From positions 69,406,001 through 69,470,000 of the forward strand of contig CM060833.1 of NCBI GenBank assembly GCA_030762175.1: a stretch of 64,000 bases of DNA. The letters are read 5' to 3'. This document shows, in pieces, positions 45,701 to 52,245 of the stretch. Below the pieces are notes generated by a model, which did not search any database, had not been told where the DNA came from, and was given only the letters and a program-made list of their open reading frames with translations. The stretch's first letter is position 1, and each line of letters begins with the position of its first letter. Source of the stretch: Metallyticus violacea (taxonomy: Eukaryota; Arthropoda; Insecta; Mantodea; Metallyticidae). The translations under genes and the position numbers were made by a program.

Positions 45701-48415
45701 AACAAATAGGCATTTTTATGCATTTGTACAAACAGTATTGTATTTTTGAAGTTAAAATCCATGTAAAATAACTGTGGCACATGTGAATACAATTTTGCCC
45801 CCTTTTCTTAGAGAATTTACCAACAGGGAATGCAATTTTGATTCTTTCAACAAGACTTTGCCACAGCTCATATCCAACATTTTGATGAGAGAAATTGAAA
45901 GAAATGAGAGAGTTATTGGTAAGGATTTATGCCTCCCTCAGTCCCACAACATAGCCCCTTGCAACTTTTATCTTGGGGGTAAATTAAAAAATTCCATATA
46001 CAAGGTAAACCTTCATTCTGGGGAAGAATTGAAACATAATAACCACCTGGAAATTGCCAGCATTATTCAGTCAGTGAAGGATAGATTTTGAAAGAGGCAC
46101 CAAAAATATATAGACAATGATGATGGTTGTTTCATATCTCTTTTCAATAAGTTGGTAAGTAAATATTTCAAAATAATTAATAGAAATTTTGATGTAGTTG
46201 TGTTAACACTACTGTACATTAAGCACAGATAATGAGTACTACTTTTTTCCTATTTTCAAAACACTGCAAGTTGGTTCATATTTCATTGTGTTGCCCGTTG
46301 TGCTTGTGTACACACACACTTAATAAAAATGAAAAATAAAGTAACTCTTAAAATAATGTAACTAAAATAACAAGAAATAGACAAGGAAAAATATTTAAAA
46401 CACTTAAATAGTCATACTATATCTTGTTATATATAGTTATATGTAAACATATATATATATAAAAAAATGAAAAATAAAGTAATACTTTAAACAATATAAT
46501 TAAAATTTGTTCAAAATATAGAAAATGTTGTGTGAATATTTTAAATGATTTATCTATTTCTGCTTCTTTAGTTCTTGATATATTTACGCACATGCACACA
46601 CAGGGTGATCAAACTTATTCTAACTTGACCACAAGATATTTGAAACAAATGATGTCACTATTATGTAGTTTCTGATAGTATAACCAATTGATCTAGTCCG
46701 AGAATGTGCTATGGAGGGTAGGAGTGCTTCTTGGAGGGAGTGGAGAGAGAGAAATGCTATTGCATTATTAGATTTATAGGTCAGTTCATTTGTAAAATGT
46801 GCTTATGATACTACTTTACCATTTGCTAGGTTGTATAGTACTATACTCTCAAAGTTGATACTCATTAAGGCAAGGTGCTTTGACTAGCAATTACATCTTG
46901 CATTCAAATTAACTCATAGATAAGTCAAATAACTCAGTATATTTTTAGAGCATTTTATTTATTATCAAATGAACATCACCTTATTTATTAATCTGTGAAG
47001 GATTAAACACCACAGCCCTTTCAAATTTACCAATGTCCTATCAAAATATTGGATATATCTCTTAATTTTCATTAGAAAAAGTAGTCAATTGCATATCTTC
47101 ATTTTAAATTTTAATGGTCTTTACTCTGTTGCCCAGAACTCACACTAACTGTTTCTCCAGGTTAAATCTGCTGCCAAAAATAGTAAAACTATATTCTTAG
47201 GTGTATATACACATAACAGCTCTACAAGCTGGAACTGTGACTGTTACCCAAAAAAACCTTAACAGAAAATGCTGCATTACCATAACCATGGGGTGATCTA
47301 TGCAATATTTTTGCTAATGAACTGAATATTATCTATTGCATGGCTGTCTACTTTGGCTTTTAAAAATGTATATACTCTATTGTATTTTATTTGTAGTTGA
47401 AGTAGGTTTCCTAGGTGAAAGTTTGAACTCTTTTTAGAGTGCCAAGTAATTTTAGGTGCTAAAAACAAAGAAGGCTTAATACCAAATGCTTCTCATCTAA
47501 TATTGGTTTGGTTTGTTACATTTCAGATTACATACAGGCACAATATCCAACCATAACACTGATATCTCTACCTCATTTGACAGTAAACAACCACACAAAT
47601 GTGTAGTTTGTGTGACTTCAGCTTCACACTTGGAAAAACATAACTTGATTCATGAAGACAAAAAACAACAGAGTTGTGAAATTTGCCATAGCTTTTCTTG
47701 TTCATCGCACTTAAAAAGGCACAATTTGGTTCATGAAGATAATAAATCACATAAGTGTGAAATTTGTGAGAAGAGTTTTACTCGGAAGAATCACCTAGAA
47801 TCTCATAAATTAATTCATGAAGGCAAAAGACCACACAAGTGCAGTATTTGTGAGAAGAGCTTTACTCGAATATCTCACTTGAAGACTCATAGTTTGATTC
47901 ATGAGGGTGAAAGACCACACAAATGTGAAGTTTGTGAGAAGAGTTTTACTCGAGTGTGTCACTTGAAAACTCATAATTTGATTCATGAAGGCATAAGACC
48001 ACACAAGTGTGAAGTTTGTGAAAAGGCATTTGTATCATTGTCAGACTTGAAAAGGCATAATTTAATACATCAGGGCAGAAGACCACATAAGTGTACCATT
48101 TGTGGGAGGAGTTTTATCCGGTCATCTCACTTGAAAAAGCATAATTTGGTACATGGAGCCCAAAAATTGTACAAATGTGAAATTTGTGACAAAAGCTTTA
48201 CTGCTGTATCATACTTGAAACAGCATGGTTTGATTCACAAGGATAAAAAATCACATAAGTGTAAAATTTGTGGGAGGACTTTTACTCAGAAAGCTCACTT
48301 AAAAAGGCATAATTTAATTCATGAGGACAAAAGACCATGCAAGTGTGGAGTGTGTAAGCAGAGCTTTACTGGAATGTCTGACTTGAAAATGCATAAGTTG
48401 ATTCATGAGGGTTAA
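29383..48415 (+). CDS. C2H2 zinc-finger protein, four-exon gene model (391 aa)
   Basis: Joined model: 29383-29517, 38765-38875, 43388-43428, 47527-48415; introns of 9247, 4512 and 4098 bp; phases 0, 0, 2; total 1176 bp with stop. Residues 1-95 are acidic and carry four SUMO-consensus motifs (IKEE, VKLE, IKPE, IKSE). Fingers start at Cys121. The first two are shortened (3 and 1 residues missing); the next eight, from Cys173 on a 28-residue period, are canonical C-x2-C-x12-H-x3-H. Linkers are H-E-G/D-x-R/K-x-H-K-C, a variant of TGEKP. Helix contact residues (-1,2,3,6) of fingers 3-10 are RNHS, RSHT, RCHT, SSDR, RSHK, ASYQ, QAHR, GSDM. The likely role is a nuclear sequence-specific DNA-binding regulator; no ZAD, BTB or KRAB domain was seen. 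The 5' UTR exon and promoter were not found. Decayed fingers follow the stop. Confidence 0.75.
29518..30031. other. intron, nothing recognised
   Basis: AT-rich intron 1 sequence before the Penelope-like block. Confidence 0.6.
30032..31072 (-). mobile_element. Penelope-like element fragment, minus arm (GIY-YIG domain)
   Basis: Read on the minus strand, it begins with a connector segment (YVNHKFQKIFKKYNITLAPI, NRYSVGKLLNLNKIK) that is present twice because of a 281-bp direct duplication. It then enters a GIY-YIG endonuclease domain (NSGIYRINCKECDKIY) and a 3' tail to 30032. Penelope-like elements encode a reverse transcriptase followed by this nuclease; the reverse transcriptase is absent here. 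The GIY-YIG and tail part (30032-30593) is the inverted partner of 31070-31623. Confidence 0.8.
30510..31071 (-). repeat. 281-bp direct duplication in the Penelope connector region
   Basis: 30510-30790 and 30791-31071 are nearly identical (TTGCAATTAATTCTATATAT at each start). It duplicates the region just upstream of the GIY-YIG domain. Confidence 0.9.
31056..31623 (+). mobile_element. Penelope-like element fragment, plus arm (GIY-YIG domain)
   Basis: The plus-strand frame from about 31070 reads SGIYRINCKDCDKIYIGKTK, then RNLGIRLKEHWRNIRHKQVE and NIWEKIYIKN. These are the GIY...YIG motif, the Arg after it, and the Glu-containing helix of the nuclease. An early stop (after NMNTNL) truncates it. 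The 3' tail includes GTGAGGAATATACCTCACGA followed by AAC: a 6-bp hairpin next to CGAAAC. It forms a palindrome with the minus arm. Confidence 0.85.
31624..32470. other. no gene; short perfect hairpin
   Basis: A 61-codon frame at 31669-31854 matches nothing I recognise. At 32079-32130 lies a hairpin (GGTATTAGGTGACACTA and its complement, 8-9 bp loop region) flanked by AACAGTGAAGCT, a flank motif also seen next to the palindromic elements. Confidence 0.5.
32471..32690 (+). mobile_element. possible tRNA-derived SINE (other family)
   Basis: A tRNA-like stretch (A-box-like TAGTTTAGCAGTAGCAC near 32496; loop with CCC; B-box-like GGGTTCAATTCCTGG near 32533) is followed by a pyrimidine-rich body. 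It resembles Gly-type tRNAs in the head. Only one copy is seen, so the family cannot be confirmed here. Confidence 0.5.
32691..34399. other. intron, nothing recognised
   Basis: The longest open frame here (33641-34015, minus, 124 codons) has no splice sites or family match and is probably chance. Confidence 0.5.
34400..34675 (-). mobile_element. SINE family 3 copy (tRNA-derived)
   Basis: On the minus strand the head (right side) is tRNA-like: ATGATGGCTGAGGTTATTAA (A box region, Ser/Leu type) and GGGGTTCGATTCCC (B box). The body (CCTCAGTCAGGAAAGACAGT, GAAATGATAAATTGGGAAAG) is shared with three other copies. Clear target-site duplications were not seen. Confidence 0.85.
35003..35165 (+). mobile_element. 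palindromic element with hammerhead-like centre, copy 2
   Basis: Arms 35003-35058 and 35108-35165 are near-perfect complements. The centre (35060-35089) reads CTGAAGAT, then a perfect 6-bp hairpin GAGAAC-TAAAT-GTTCTC, then GAAAC. CTGAnGA-stem II-GAAA is the hammerhead ribozyme core order, with one extra T before stem II. The centre continues TGGTTCCATACAGTATGAC. Stem I and the cleavage triplet could not be assigned with confidence. Confidence 0.75.
35336..35885 (-). mobile_element. Penelope-like fragment, minus arm of palindrome
   Basis: Inverted partner of 35886-36446. On the minus strand it encodes a diverged GIY-YIG domain (complement of CACATTCTGAACAATTTATT and TCTTTGTTTTTCCAATGTAG). Its 3' tail ends in the same palindrome arm sequence (CTTTAAGAGTGTGTAGTTCA). 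Frameshifts are present. Confidence 0.8.
35886..36446 (+). mobile_element. Penelope-like fragment, plus arm (GIY-YIG domain)
   Basis: Reads LAPINRFNVKNLL (connector, as in the 30-31 kb copy). With a frameshift it then reads SGVYKINCAECEKFYIGKTK, RNTGTWLNEHFRNIKYKQIE and ATWEKIYIYKYKDSIINFDI, a GIY-YIG nuclease. One in-frame stop follows 'STVV'. The tail carries CTGAAGATGGGAACTAAATG followed by TTCTCAAAAC (36340-36369), the hammerhead-like hairpin with CGAAAC mutated to CAAAAC. Confidence 0.85.
36640..37300 (-). pseudogene. mariner-type transposase relic A
   Basis: On the minus strand around 36857-36904 the reading QFPRSPNLNPCNFFLW is the 'SPDLxPCDFFLW' catalytic block of mariner-type transposases. 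The third catalytic Asp has changed to Asn. Downstream, KIHLIW, NKISEM, IIRKMNCSHCLKIFSKDFRY fits the C-terminal helix region. Upstream a trace of the FQQDGATAH block (MQKSATSYKLEK, about 37015) is visible. Multiple frameshifts; no TIRs found. Confidence 0.65.
37301..37732. other. intron, nothing recognised
   Basis: May hold more of the N-terminal part of mariner relic A, but no conserved block is readable. Confidence 0.4.
37733..38000 (-). mobile_element. SINE family 2 copy (tRNA-derived)
   Basis: Same layout as 8647-8960: tail (AAAAAGTAACATTTATTATA ... GTGTAGACAAATTATGAAGA), tRNA-like part on the minus strand (AGTTGGTTAGAGCATCATGC; GGATTCGATCCC), then the head flank (ACATTTGTTGAAGTCTCACT ... 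AAAAGGAGGGATGA). It is more diverged in the head flank than the tail. Confidence 0.65.
38001..38764. other. intron, nothing recognised
   Basis: End of intron 1. The acceptor tract TTCATAAATTTTTTACAG lies at its 3' end. Confidence 0.6.
38765..38875 (+). CDS. zinc-finger gene, second coding exon
   Basis: Acceptor TTTTTTACAG at 38755-38764; donor TCTGAG/GTTAGT. 37 codons in phase 0-0 read ENIFEDGRNHYSDFPLEIKP then EVGESQKPNLFVFIKSE, with IKPE and IKSE motifs. A degenerate copy lies 417 bp downstream. Confidence 0.75.
39182..39265 (+). pseudogene. degenerate duplicate of the second coding exon
   Basis: After TTATTTATTTAAG the sequence GAAAATTTTAATTTTGAG ... CCATTGAAAATAAAG.TGG.TGTTGGAGAA aligns with the live exon. 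A net 2-bp insertion shifts the frame in the first half. The second half still reads PLKIKLDVGENKIVN. The donor position is AAT/GTAACT, weaker than the original. An alternative acceptor at GAGAGCAG/AAG would restore phase 0 for 22 codons, so rare use as an alternative exon cannot be excluded. Confidence 0.65.
39266..39645. other. intron, nothing recognised
   Basis: AT-rich. Confidence 0.6.
39646..39812. repeat. long (TTC)n tract
   Basis: About 46 TTC units (to 39784) followed by CTCTTC variants. A pure pyrimidine strand of about 165 bp can form triplex DNA. Poly-Leu and poly-Phe open frames across it are artefacts. Confidence 0.95.
39813..40649. other. intron, nothing recognised
   Basis: No element or exon seen. 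Confidence 0.55.
40650..41560 (-). pseudogene. mariner-type transposase relic B
   Basis: On the minus strand, left of 41560, blocks come in family order. FREAFVNSPTKSMLGASQQH lies around 41470 (N-terminal helix-turn-helix, 'SPxKS..RAS..L'). FCNEIQECVEDKFQEQVSLQ lies around 41300. HIWGTENPHVIVQHVRDSMK with VNVFCVMFNKVYEPFFFIER follows (41110-41230). SPDLTPCHFFLWC is around 40890, with the third catalytic Asp changed to His. A C-terminal trace follows near 40690 (AESTEDILNICK, stops omitted). Stops and frameshifts are frequent. It is the best preserved mariner relic by length. Confidence 0.8.
41561..42376. other. intron, nothing recognised
   Basis: No gene or element seen until the SINE target-site duplication at 42365-42376. 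Confidence 0.55.
42377..42627 (+). mobile_element. SINE family 1 copy, 5'-truncated, with target-site duplication
   Basis: Begins inside the tRNA-like head (just upstream of CGCGGGTTGGAACCCGG) and runs through the full body to ATAAATAAATCAATCAA. A perfect 12-bp repeat TCTACCTGAAGA flanks it (42365-42376, 42628-42639). 5' truncation with an intact 3' end is typical of LINE-driven retroposition. Confidence 0.95.
42725..42801. repeat. compound (CT)n(CA)n(ACCCC)n repeat
   Basis: CT units grade into CA, then CACCC and CCCCTA units. Confidence 0.95.
43013..43180 (-). mobile_element. palindromic element with hammerhead-like remnant, copy 3
   Basis: Arms 43013-43057 and 43133-43180 are near complements (AAATCATAGT.TGATTGAGTT and partner). 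On the minus strand the centre reads CTAGGTGATAATGGAAACAA, then AAATTCATGAAACCAATGCT. It aligns with CTGAAGATGGGAACTAAATG and TTCTCGAAACCGGTTCCATA of the Penelope tail at 36340. The core is more decayed than in copy 2. Confidence 0.7.
43388..43428 (+). CDS. zinc-finger gene, third coding exon (41 bp)
   Basis: ATTAAAG/GTTAAAG acceptor (weak pyrimidine tract) and a strong donor TCAAG/GTAAGC. It enters in phase 0 and leaves in phase 2 (VKVGEDFPQTESS plus AG). This exactly fits the next exon, which begins with the third base of a codon. The exon is short and the acceptor modest, so this is the least certain exon of the model. Confidence 0.6.
43777..45010. mobile_element. MITE-like element built of three tandem units
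   Basis: Ends are inverted: ATACTGAGTAATCAAATTTA at 43777 and its near complement ending at 45010 (20 of 23 bases match). Between them are three tandem copies of a roughly 320-bp unit (landmarks CTAGTTTTGAGAATT..CTATGGAGGG at 43886, 44425 and 44756; CAGTCATGTTAGTTCTTTAA; CAAGGCAAGGTG). The middle one is incomplete. The first is split by a SINE family 3 insertion. A single-unit relative lies at 46599-46940. Confidence 0.75.
43949..44236 (-). mobile_element. SINE family 3, full copy with target-site duplication
   Basis: Minus orientation: tRNA-like head on the right (GGGTGGCCGAGGTCGTTAAG; GTTCGAATCCC) and poly-T at left equal to the A tail. A perfect 12-bp direct repeat AAGTGAAAGACT flanks it (43937-43948, 44237-44248). 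The insertion splits a MITE-like unit, so it is younger than that element. Confidence 0.95.
45230..45430 (+). mobile_element. SINE family 1 copy, diverged
   Basis: Matches the body only (GATGGATTTTTAGGGCATAA, AAGTATGGCTTC, AGCAAAATTTAT, AATTGAATGAGAC). The tRNA head is absent. It is clearly older than the copies with target-site duplications. Confidence 0.8.
45590..46150 (+). pseudogene. mariner-type transposase relic C
   Basis: Reads VNTILPPFLREF (about 45780), FFQQDFATAHIQHF (about 45842, second catalytic Asp block, present), LPQSHNIAPCNFYLGGKLKN (about 45938, third catalytic Asp changed to Asn) and HLEIASIIQSVKDRF with KRHQKYIDNDDGCFISLFNK (about 46040-46145) as C-terminal region. One frame covers most of the C-terminal half (45774-46091). 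The N-terminal half is missing. Confidence 0.75.
46151..46598. other. intron, AT-rich, nothing recognised
   Basis: Short AT and TATA runs only. Confidence 0.6.
46599..46940. mobile_element. MITE-like element, single unit
   Basis: ACAGGGTGATCAAACTTATTC at the left; AATAACTCAGTAT at the right in inverted form. The interior matches the units at 43777-45010 (TGATCTAGTCCGAGAATGTG, CTATGGAGGGTAGGAGTGC, GGCAAGGTGCTTTGACTAGC). Confidence 0.75.
46941..47526. other. end of intron 3
   Basis: No element recognised. The acceptor TTTGTTACATTTCAG ends at 47526. Confidence 0.6.
47527..48415 (+). CDS. zinc-finger gene, terminal exon with ten finger units
   Basis: The exon opens after TTTCAG with the last base of an Arg codon, then LHTGTISNHNTDISTSFDSK, and runs to TAA at 48413-48415. 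It encodes two shortened and eight canonical C2H2 fingers. The first Cys pair is C-VV-C and the last finger is C-GV-C...HKLIH. No intron interrupts the array. The upstream in-frame TTG at 47513 is in the intron and is not a start. Confidence 0.85.
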
Positions 48416-49230
48416 AGAAGACACAGTGTAAAATTTGTGAAATTATTAGACTTGAAAAAGCATAATTTTATACATTTTATAAGTGTGACATTTATGAACA
48501 GAGTTATACATAGATTTCTCACCTTGAAAATGCATAACTTGATTCATAATGACCAAAACATATAAATGTAAAATTTGTTAGAAGAGCTGTTCTTGGATAT
48601 CACACATAATGTTTTATAATTTGATTCATGAAGGTAAGTAATCATAATACAAATTTGAAATTTGTAGGAAAGTCTTAATCAAAAATCTTACTTAAAAGTT
48701 GTATATTGTAACTCATGATTTAAAAAAAAAAAATTGCACAAATGTGAAATTTGTAAGTGTTTATATCACTGTCACACTTGAAGAAACATAGTTCAGCAGG
48801 TACATAAAAATTAAATATGTGTAAAATTTGTGGAAAAACTTAGATGTCTTCAGTTGAAAAAGCACAATTGGGTTCATGAGGACAAACTTTCATCTAAATT
48901 TAAGAGAAAATCTGACTTTGTACAATGTCAGATTGAAAAAAGCATAATTTGATGCAGGTAAAAGACCAGGTAAGCATGACATTTTTAAGAATAGCATATA
49001 CTTAGTTATCATACTTGAAAATACATAATTTGATACATGGCCAAAAATCACACAAACATGGTCATGAAAATTATTTTTATTCAAAATATTAATTTTACTG
49101 ATGATAGCAAAAGACAACATAAGTGAAGAAATTTTACTGATAGCAAAAAACATATGTGAAGAAAAATAATGCCTGTCTATTATGAATGAAACATCAAAGT
49201 TTATATCACAAGGATAAAGATCATACAAGA
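48416..49230 (+). pseudogene. decayed zinc-finger repeats downstream of the stop
   Basis: The 84-bp finger repeat continues past the TAA in broken form. AGTGTAAAATTTGTGA, CTTGAAAAAGCATAATTT, AACTTGATTCATAATGACC, AAATGTGAAATTTGTAA and CACTTGAAGAAACATA recur at roughly the expected spacing to about 49230. Single-base deletions and stops are frequent, and the decay worsens toward the 3' end. Either the array was once about twice as long or finger duplications landed outside the frame. It is probably now transcribed as 3' UTR. Confidence 0.75.
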
Positions 49231-49837
49231 ATGTTAATTCATTTTTGGGACTGCAAAAATCCATATAGGTATACTTTTTAAGCAGTGCGTTATTGTTACA
49301 TTACATATGATAGCAGATAATTAGATTAAAGATCACGTGTGTAAAATATCATCAGAGATTTATGAGTGAGAAGCCAAATTAAGGACATCAAGTCATTAGT
49401 GCCATTTCTTGCACAGCTTTTGGGACTATGGAGGAGGAGCAGAAGATGAAGGCAAATGCAACTTAGGGTTTTGCATTAATAATATGAAACATTGAAGTGT
49501 CTGGCAAAATGTTCAATATTTAATGTATTCATTAGTGAGAGGATATATACACATGAAAGAGGTCTAGTTTTCTAACCATTATTCTGAATGAATTTTTTGT
49601 AGTTTTTTATTATAATTATATTTTCTTTTGTATAATTTTATCAGGATATGTAAATAATTAAAAGCTTAAACTTTACATTTTATTTACTTACCTAATAAAA
49701 GTTGTTTAGTTAGTGATACTAACTCTTGACAATGGGCTTTCTTGCACTGGAATACTTTTTGTCATGTTCTGGGGTTATATAGGTAGGCTGTGCTAGACAT
49801 GTTTTGCATCTATTTTGTTTGTTTATTTGTTATTTTT
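49231..49837. other. probable 3' flank of the zinc-finger gene
   Basis: No further coding. An AATAAA-like signal (CTAATAAAAG) lies near 49692. Confidence 0.45.
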
Positions 49838-50083
49838 TAAATTAGTGTTTAACGCCCGTTCTTACTACTGGTGTGTGAAATGAAATGGTAAAATGGGGAA
49901 GTTTTTTTTTATTAAAGGAGGAAGCATTCCAGACCAAAGTTATAGTACCTCTCCGGCATTTGCCATTTATGAGGACTGAAAAAAACCTACGGAAAGCCTT
50001 AGTCAGGGAGGACGGTCCTGGAGGAAATCGAAGTCCAGACCTCCCGCTCACGAGTCCACGATGTAGGCCACCCGTGGCAGTGT
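49838..50083 (-). mobile_element. SINE family 3 copy
   Basis: Body and tRNA-like head (right; CTCGTGAGCGGGAGGTCTGG, TTCGAT region) as in 43949-44236, with a deletion in the left third. The B box is degenerate (GACTTCGATTTCC). Confidence 0.85.
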
Positions 50084-50909
50084 TCGTTTATTTGTTAGGT
50101 TCACAAATTGCAAAGAAGTAATGAATGGACTTCAATACTGTACAGGTACTTAACCATGCAGTTATATTAAGCAATTAACCTAGAAGTTGCCACTACAGAT
50201 TTTTATGAGTATTCTGGAATGAAATAGTTGCATAGATTTTTCCGCTGTTTGCCTGTAGATTTATGAACGAAATTTTGTATTAACACAATTAATTGCAAAA
50301 TAGTTCCACAGTTTAATTACTAACCAATTGTAATGGGATTTGGAATTAACTTCTGAGTTCTTTGAGATAAATTTACATGTTGTTTTATTAAGCGTTAATA
50401 GATATCTGCATTTTAGCTCAGATGATAAGGCATACGACCGTAGTCTGCACAGTCGCCATCAGCAACAGATGGATGTTCTCCACTCACTCTTGTCCAGGCT
50501 CATATAAACCCAATCTTAACTTGATAAATTACTTTTGCAGTGTAACAGTGATGATAGCTACCTACTTCATATTTAGAAGGGGGGAAATCCACTCCGTCCC
50601 CCCCCCCCTTTCCGTTTGTCGTATATTATAAGTAAGATGTTAGGTATACATTGTGTGGTGTACAACTGACATAGGCCGTTAGTTAATAGTTCAGTCATTT
50701 GTTTTAACAGTTAAAATTTTTTTCATTGTTACAAATTTGTGTCGTGCTAAATTGAAAATGGCCAAGAACCCGAAAAAAAAAAAATGGTAAAATAGAACAG
50801 GAATCAGCTCTAGATGATCCAGAACAAGAATCGCTATGTGAATACTTGAATAATAGCATGAAGGTATGATTATATATGTGAATAAAGTTGTGGGGGGAAC
50901 TGCAAGAAC

Positions 50910-50941
<32 letters not shown>

Positions 50942-52167
50942 TTGGTTTAATAGTAAAGAAGAGAAACAAGGAAAACGAACTGCAGGACCAACCGTTAGAA
51001 GAAAAACGGGTGATCTAAGGCCATTCTGGAGAGAGAGATAGAGATAGATTATTAGCCTAAAAGAAGGGGGCAATGGATCTACATGCTTACCAACTGCGAG
51101 GAACATCTCACATTAAAGTCTCATGTCGCTCTGAAAGAAATGAATGTTCATTTCGAGCAGTAATAACAAGACATAGAGTTCCAATATCAGCTCTTCAACC
51201 TCCGAGCTGTACCAACGGAGGGACGTTATAGCTTGGCAGTGTTTGATAACCCTTTTATAGACGTTAATTATCCTAAGCCCGCACTTGAGGCTGTCAGCTG
51301 GGAATGATTTTAGACTGAGTTGTTCCAGAAGAACGTTATCAAATCTCTAATACCCACTTCTTACTCGCACGCTCTAGTACAGTATCGGTTAATGGTGATT
51401 AACTTAGTTCTATTCTTAATACTATTATGAAAATTATATGTACGCTGTTAACAAATAAATTATATTATTCCATGGTATTGCTAGCAGCTATTTTTTGGTT
51501 TCGCTGTCTTAAAATTCAAACAAATTGGCATGTAGTTCTCATTATCACAGTGTTAGCCATCTGTTATAAATGAATAATTATAGGTTCTAAACTTTTGTCG
51601 TGTTCTATTTCTTTCATGAACTCGCCTTGTTCATTAAGACAAAACTGTAATATCTTAATCTAACATAAATTATATTCATAAGAGGGGATGAATACCAGGA
51701 ACATGACCAAAGTGAGAGTCAAATCTCTATGTCGCATTTTTCTGAATGGGTGATATACCCAAGAGCTTCAAAGCCAAACATAATCGCATTTGACAAGCAG
51801 TCTACGGTTATGTTGCATGGTTATTTTTTGTGGTGGTGATAGAGAAATGATAGTCACTTTTATGATCTCTAAGATCTCTCAATATAATTGGAATAGCAAA
51901 TAGCGTGGTAGATGCGTTGCTCCCAACCTATTACAATACATCCCATGCAGAAGAAATGCCGAGCCCAAGGTGCTATCGATTTGAAATATAGTGTTGCGGG
52001 GATTTCACTCAGAAAACAAATGACATATGAACCATGTTGTTTTTATTATACAGTTCAGCTTGTTCGTGTATGTTTGTTTTTGGTCCTTATAAATCATCCA
52101 ATGCACGAATGTTAGATGATATAGAAAAAGTCAGAAATTCTTTGAATTTACATAACATTTAAAAAGG
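50084..52167. other. no gene recognised; homopolymer runs
   Basis: A C run near 50599-50610 and an A run at 50911-50937. A weak tRNA-like stretch (TAGCTCAGATGATAAGGCAT, 50414) could be another SINE head but lacks a B box. Confidence 0.45.
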
Positions 52168-52168
52168 C

Positions 52169-52245
<77 letters not shown>
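52168..52245. repeat. (AAT)n microsatellite
   Basis: About 26 units. Confidence 0.95.

Noticed and set aside
47568..48004. Minus-strand frames opposite the finger exon
   Set aside because: Antisense shadows of the zinc-finger repeats.
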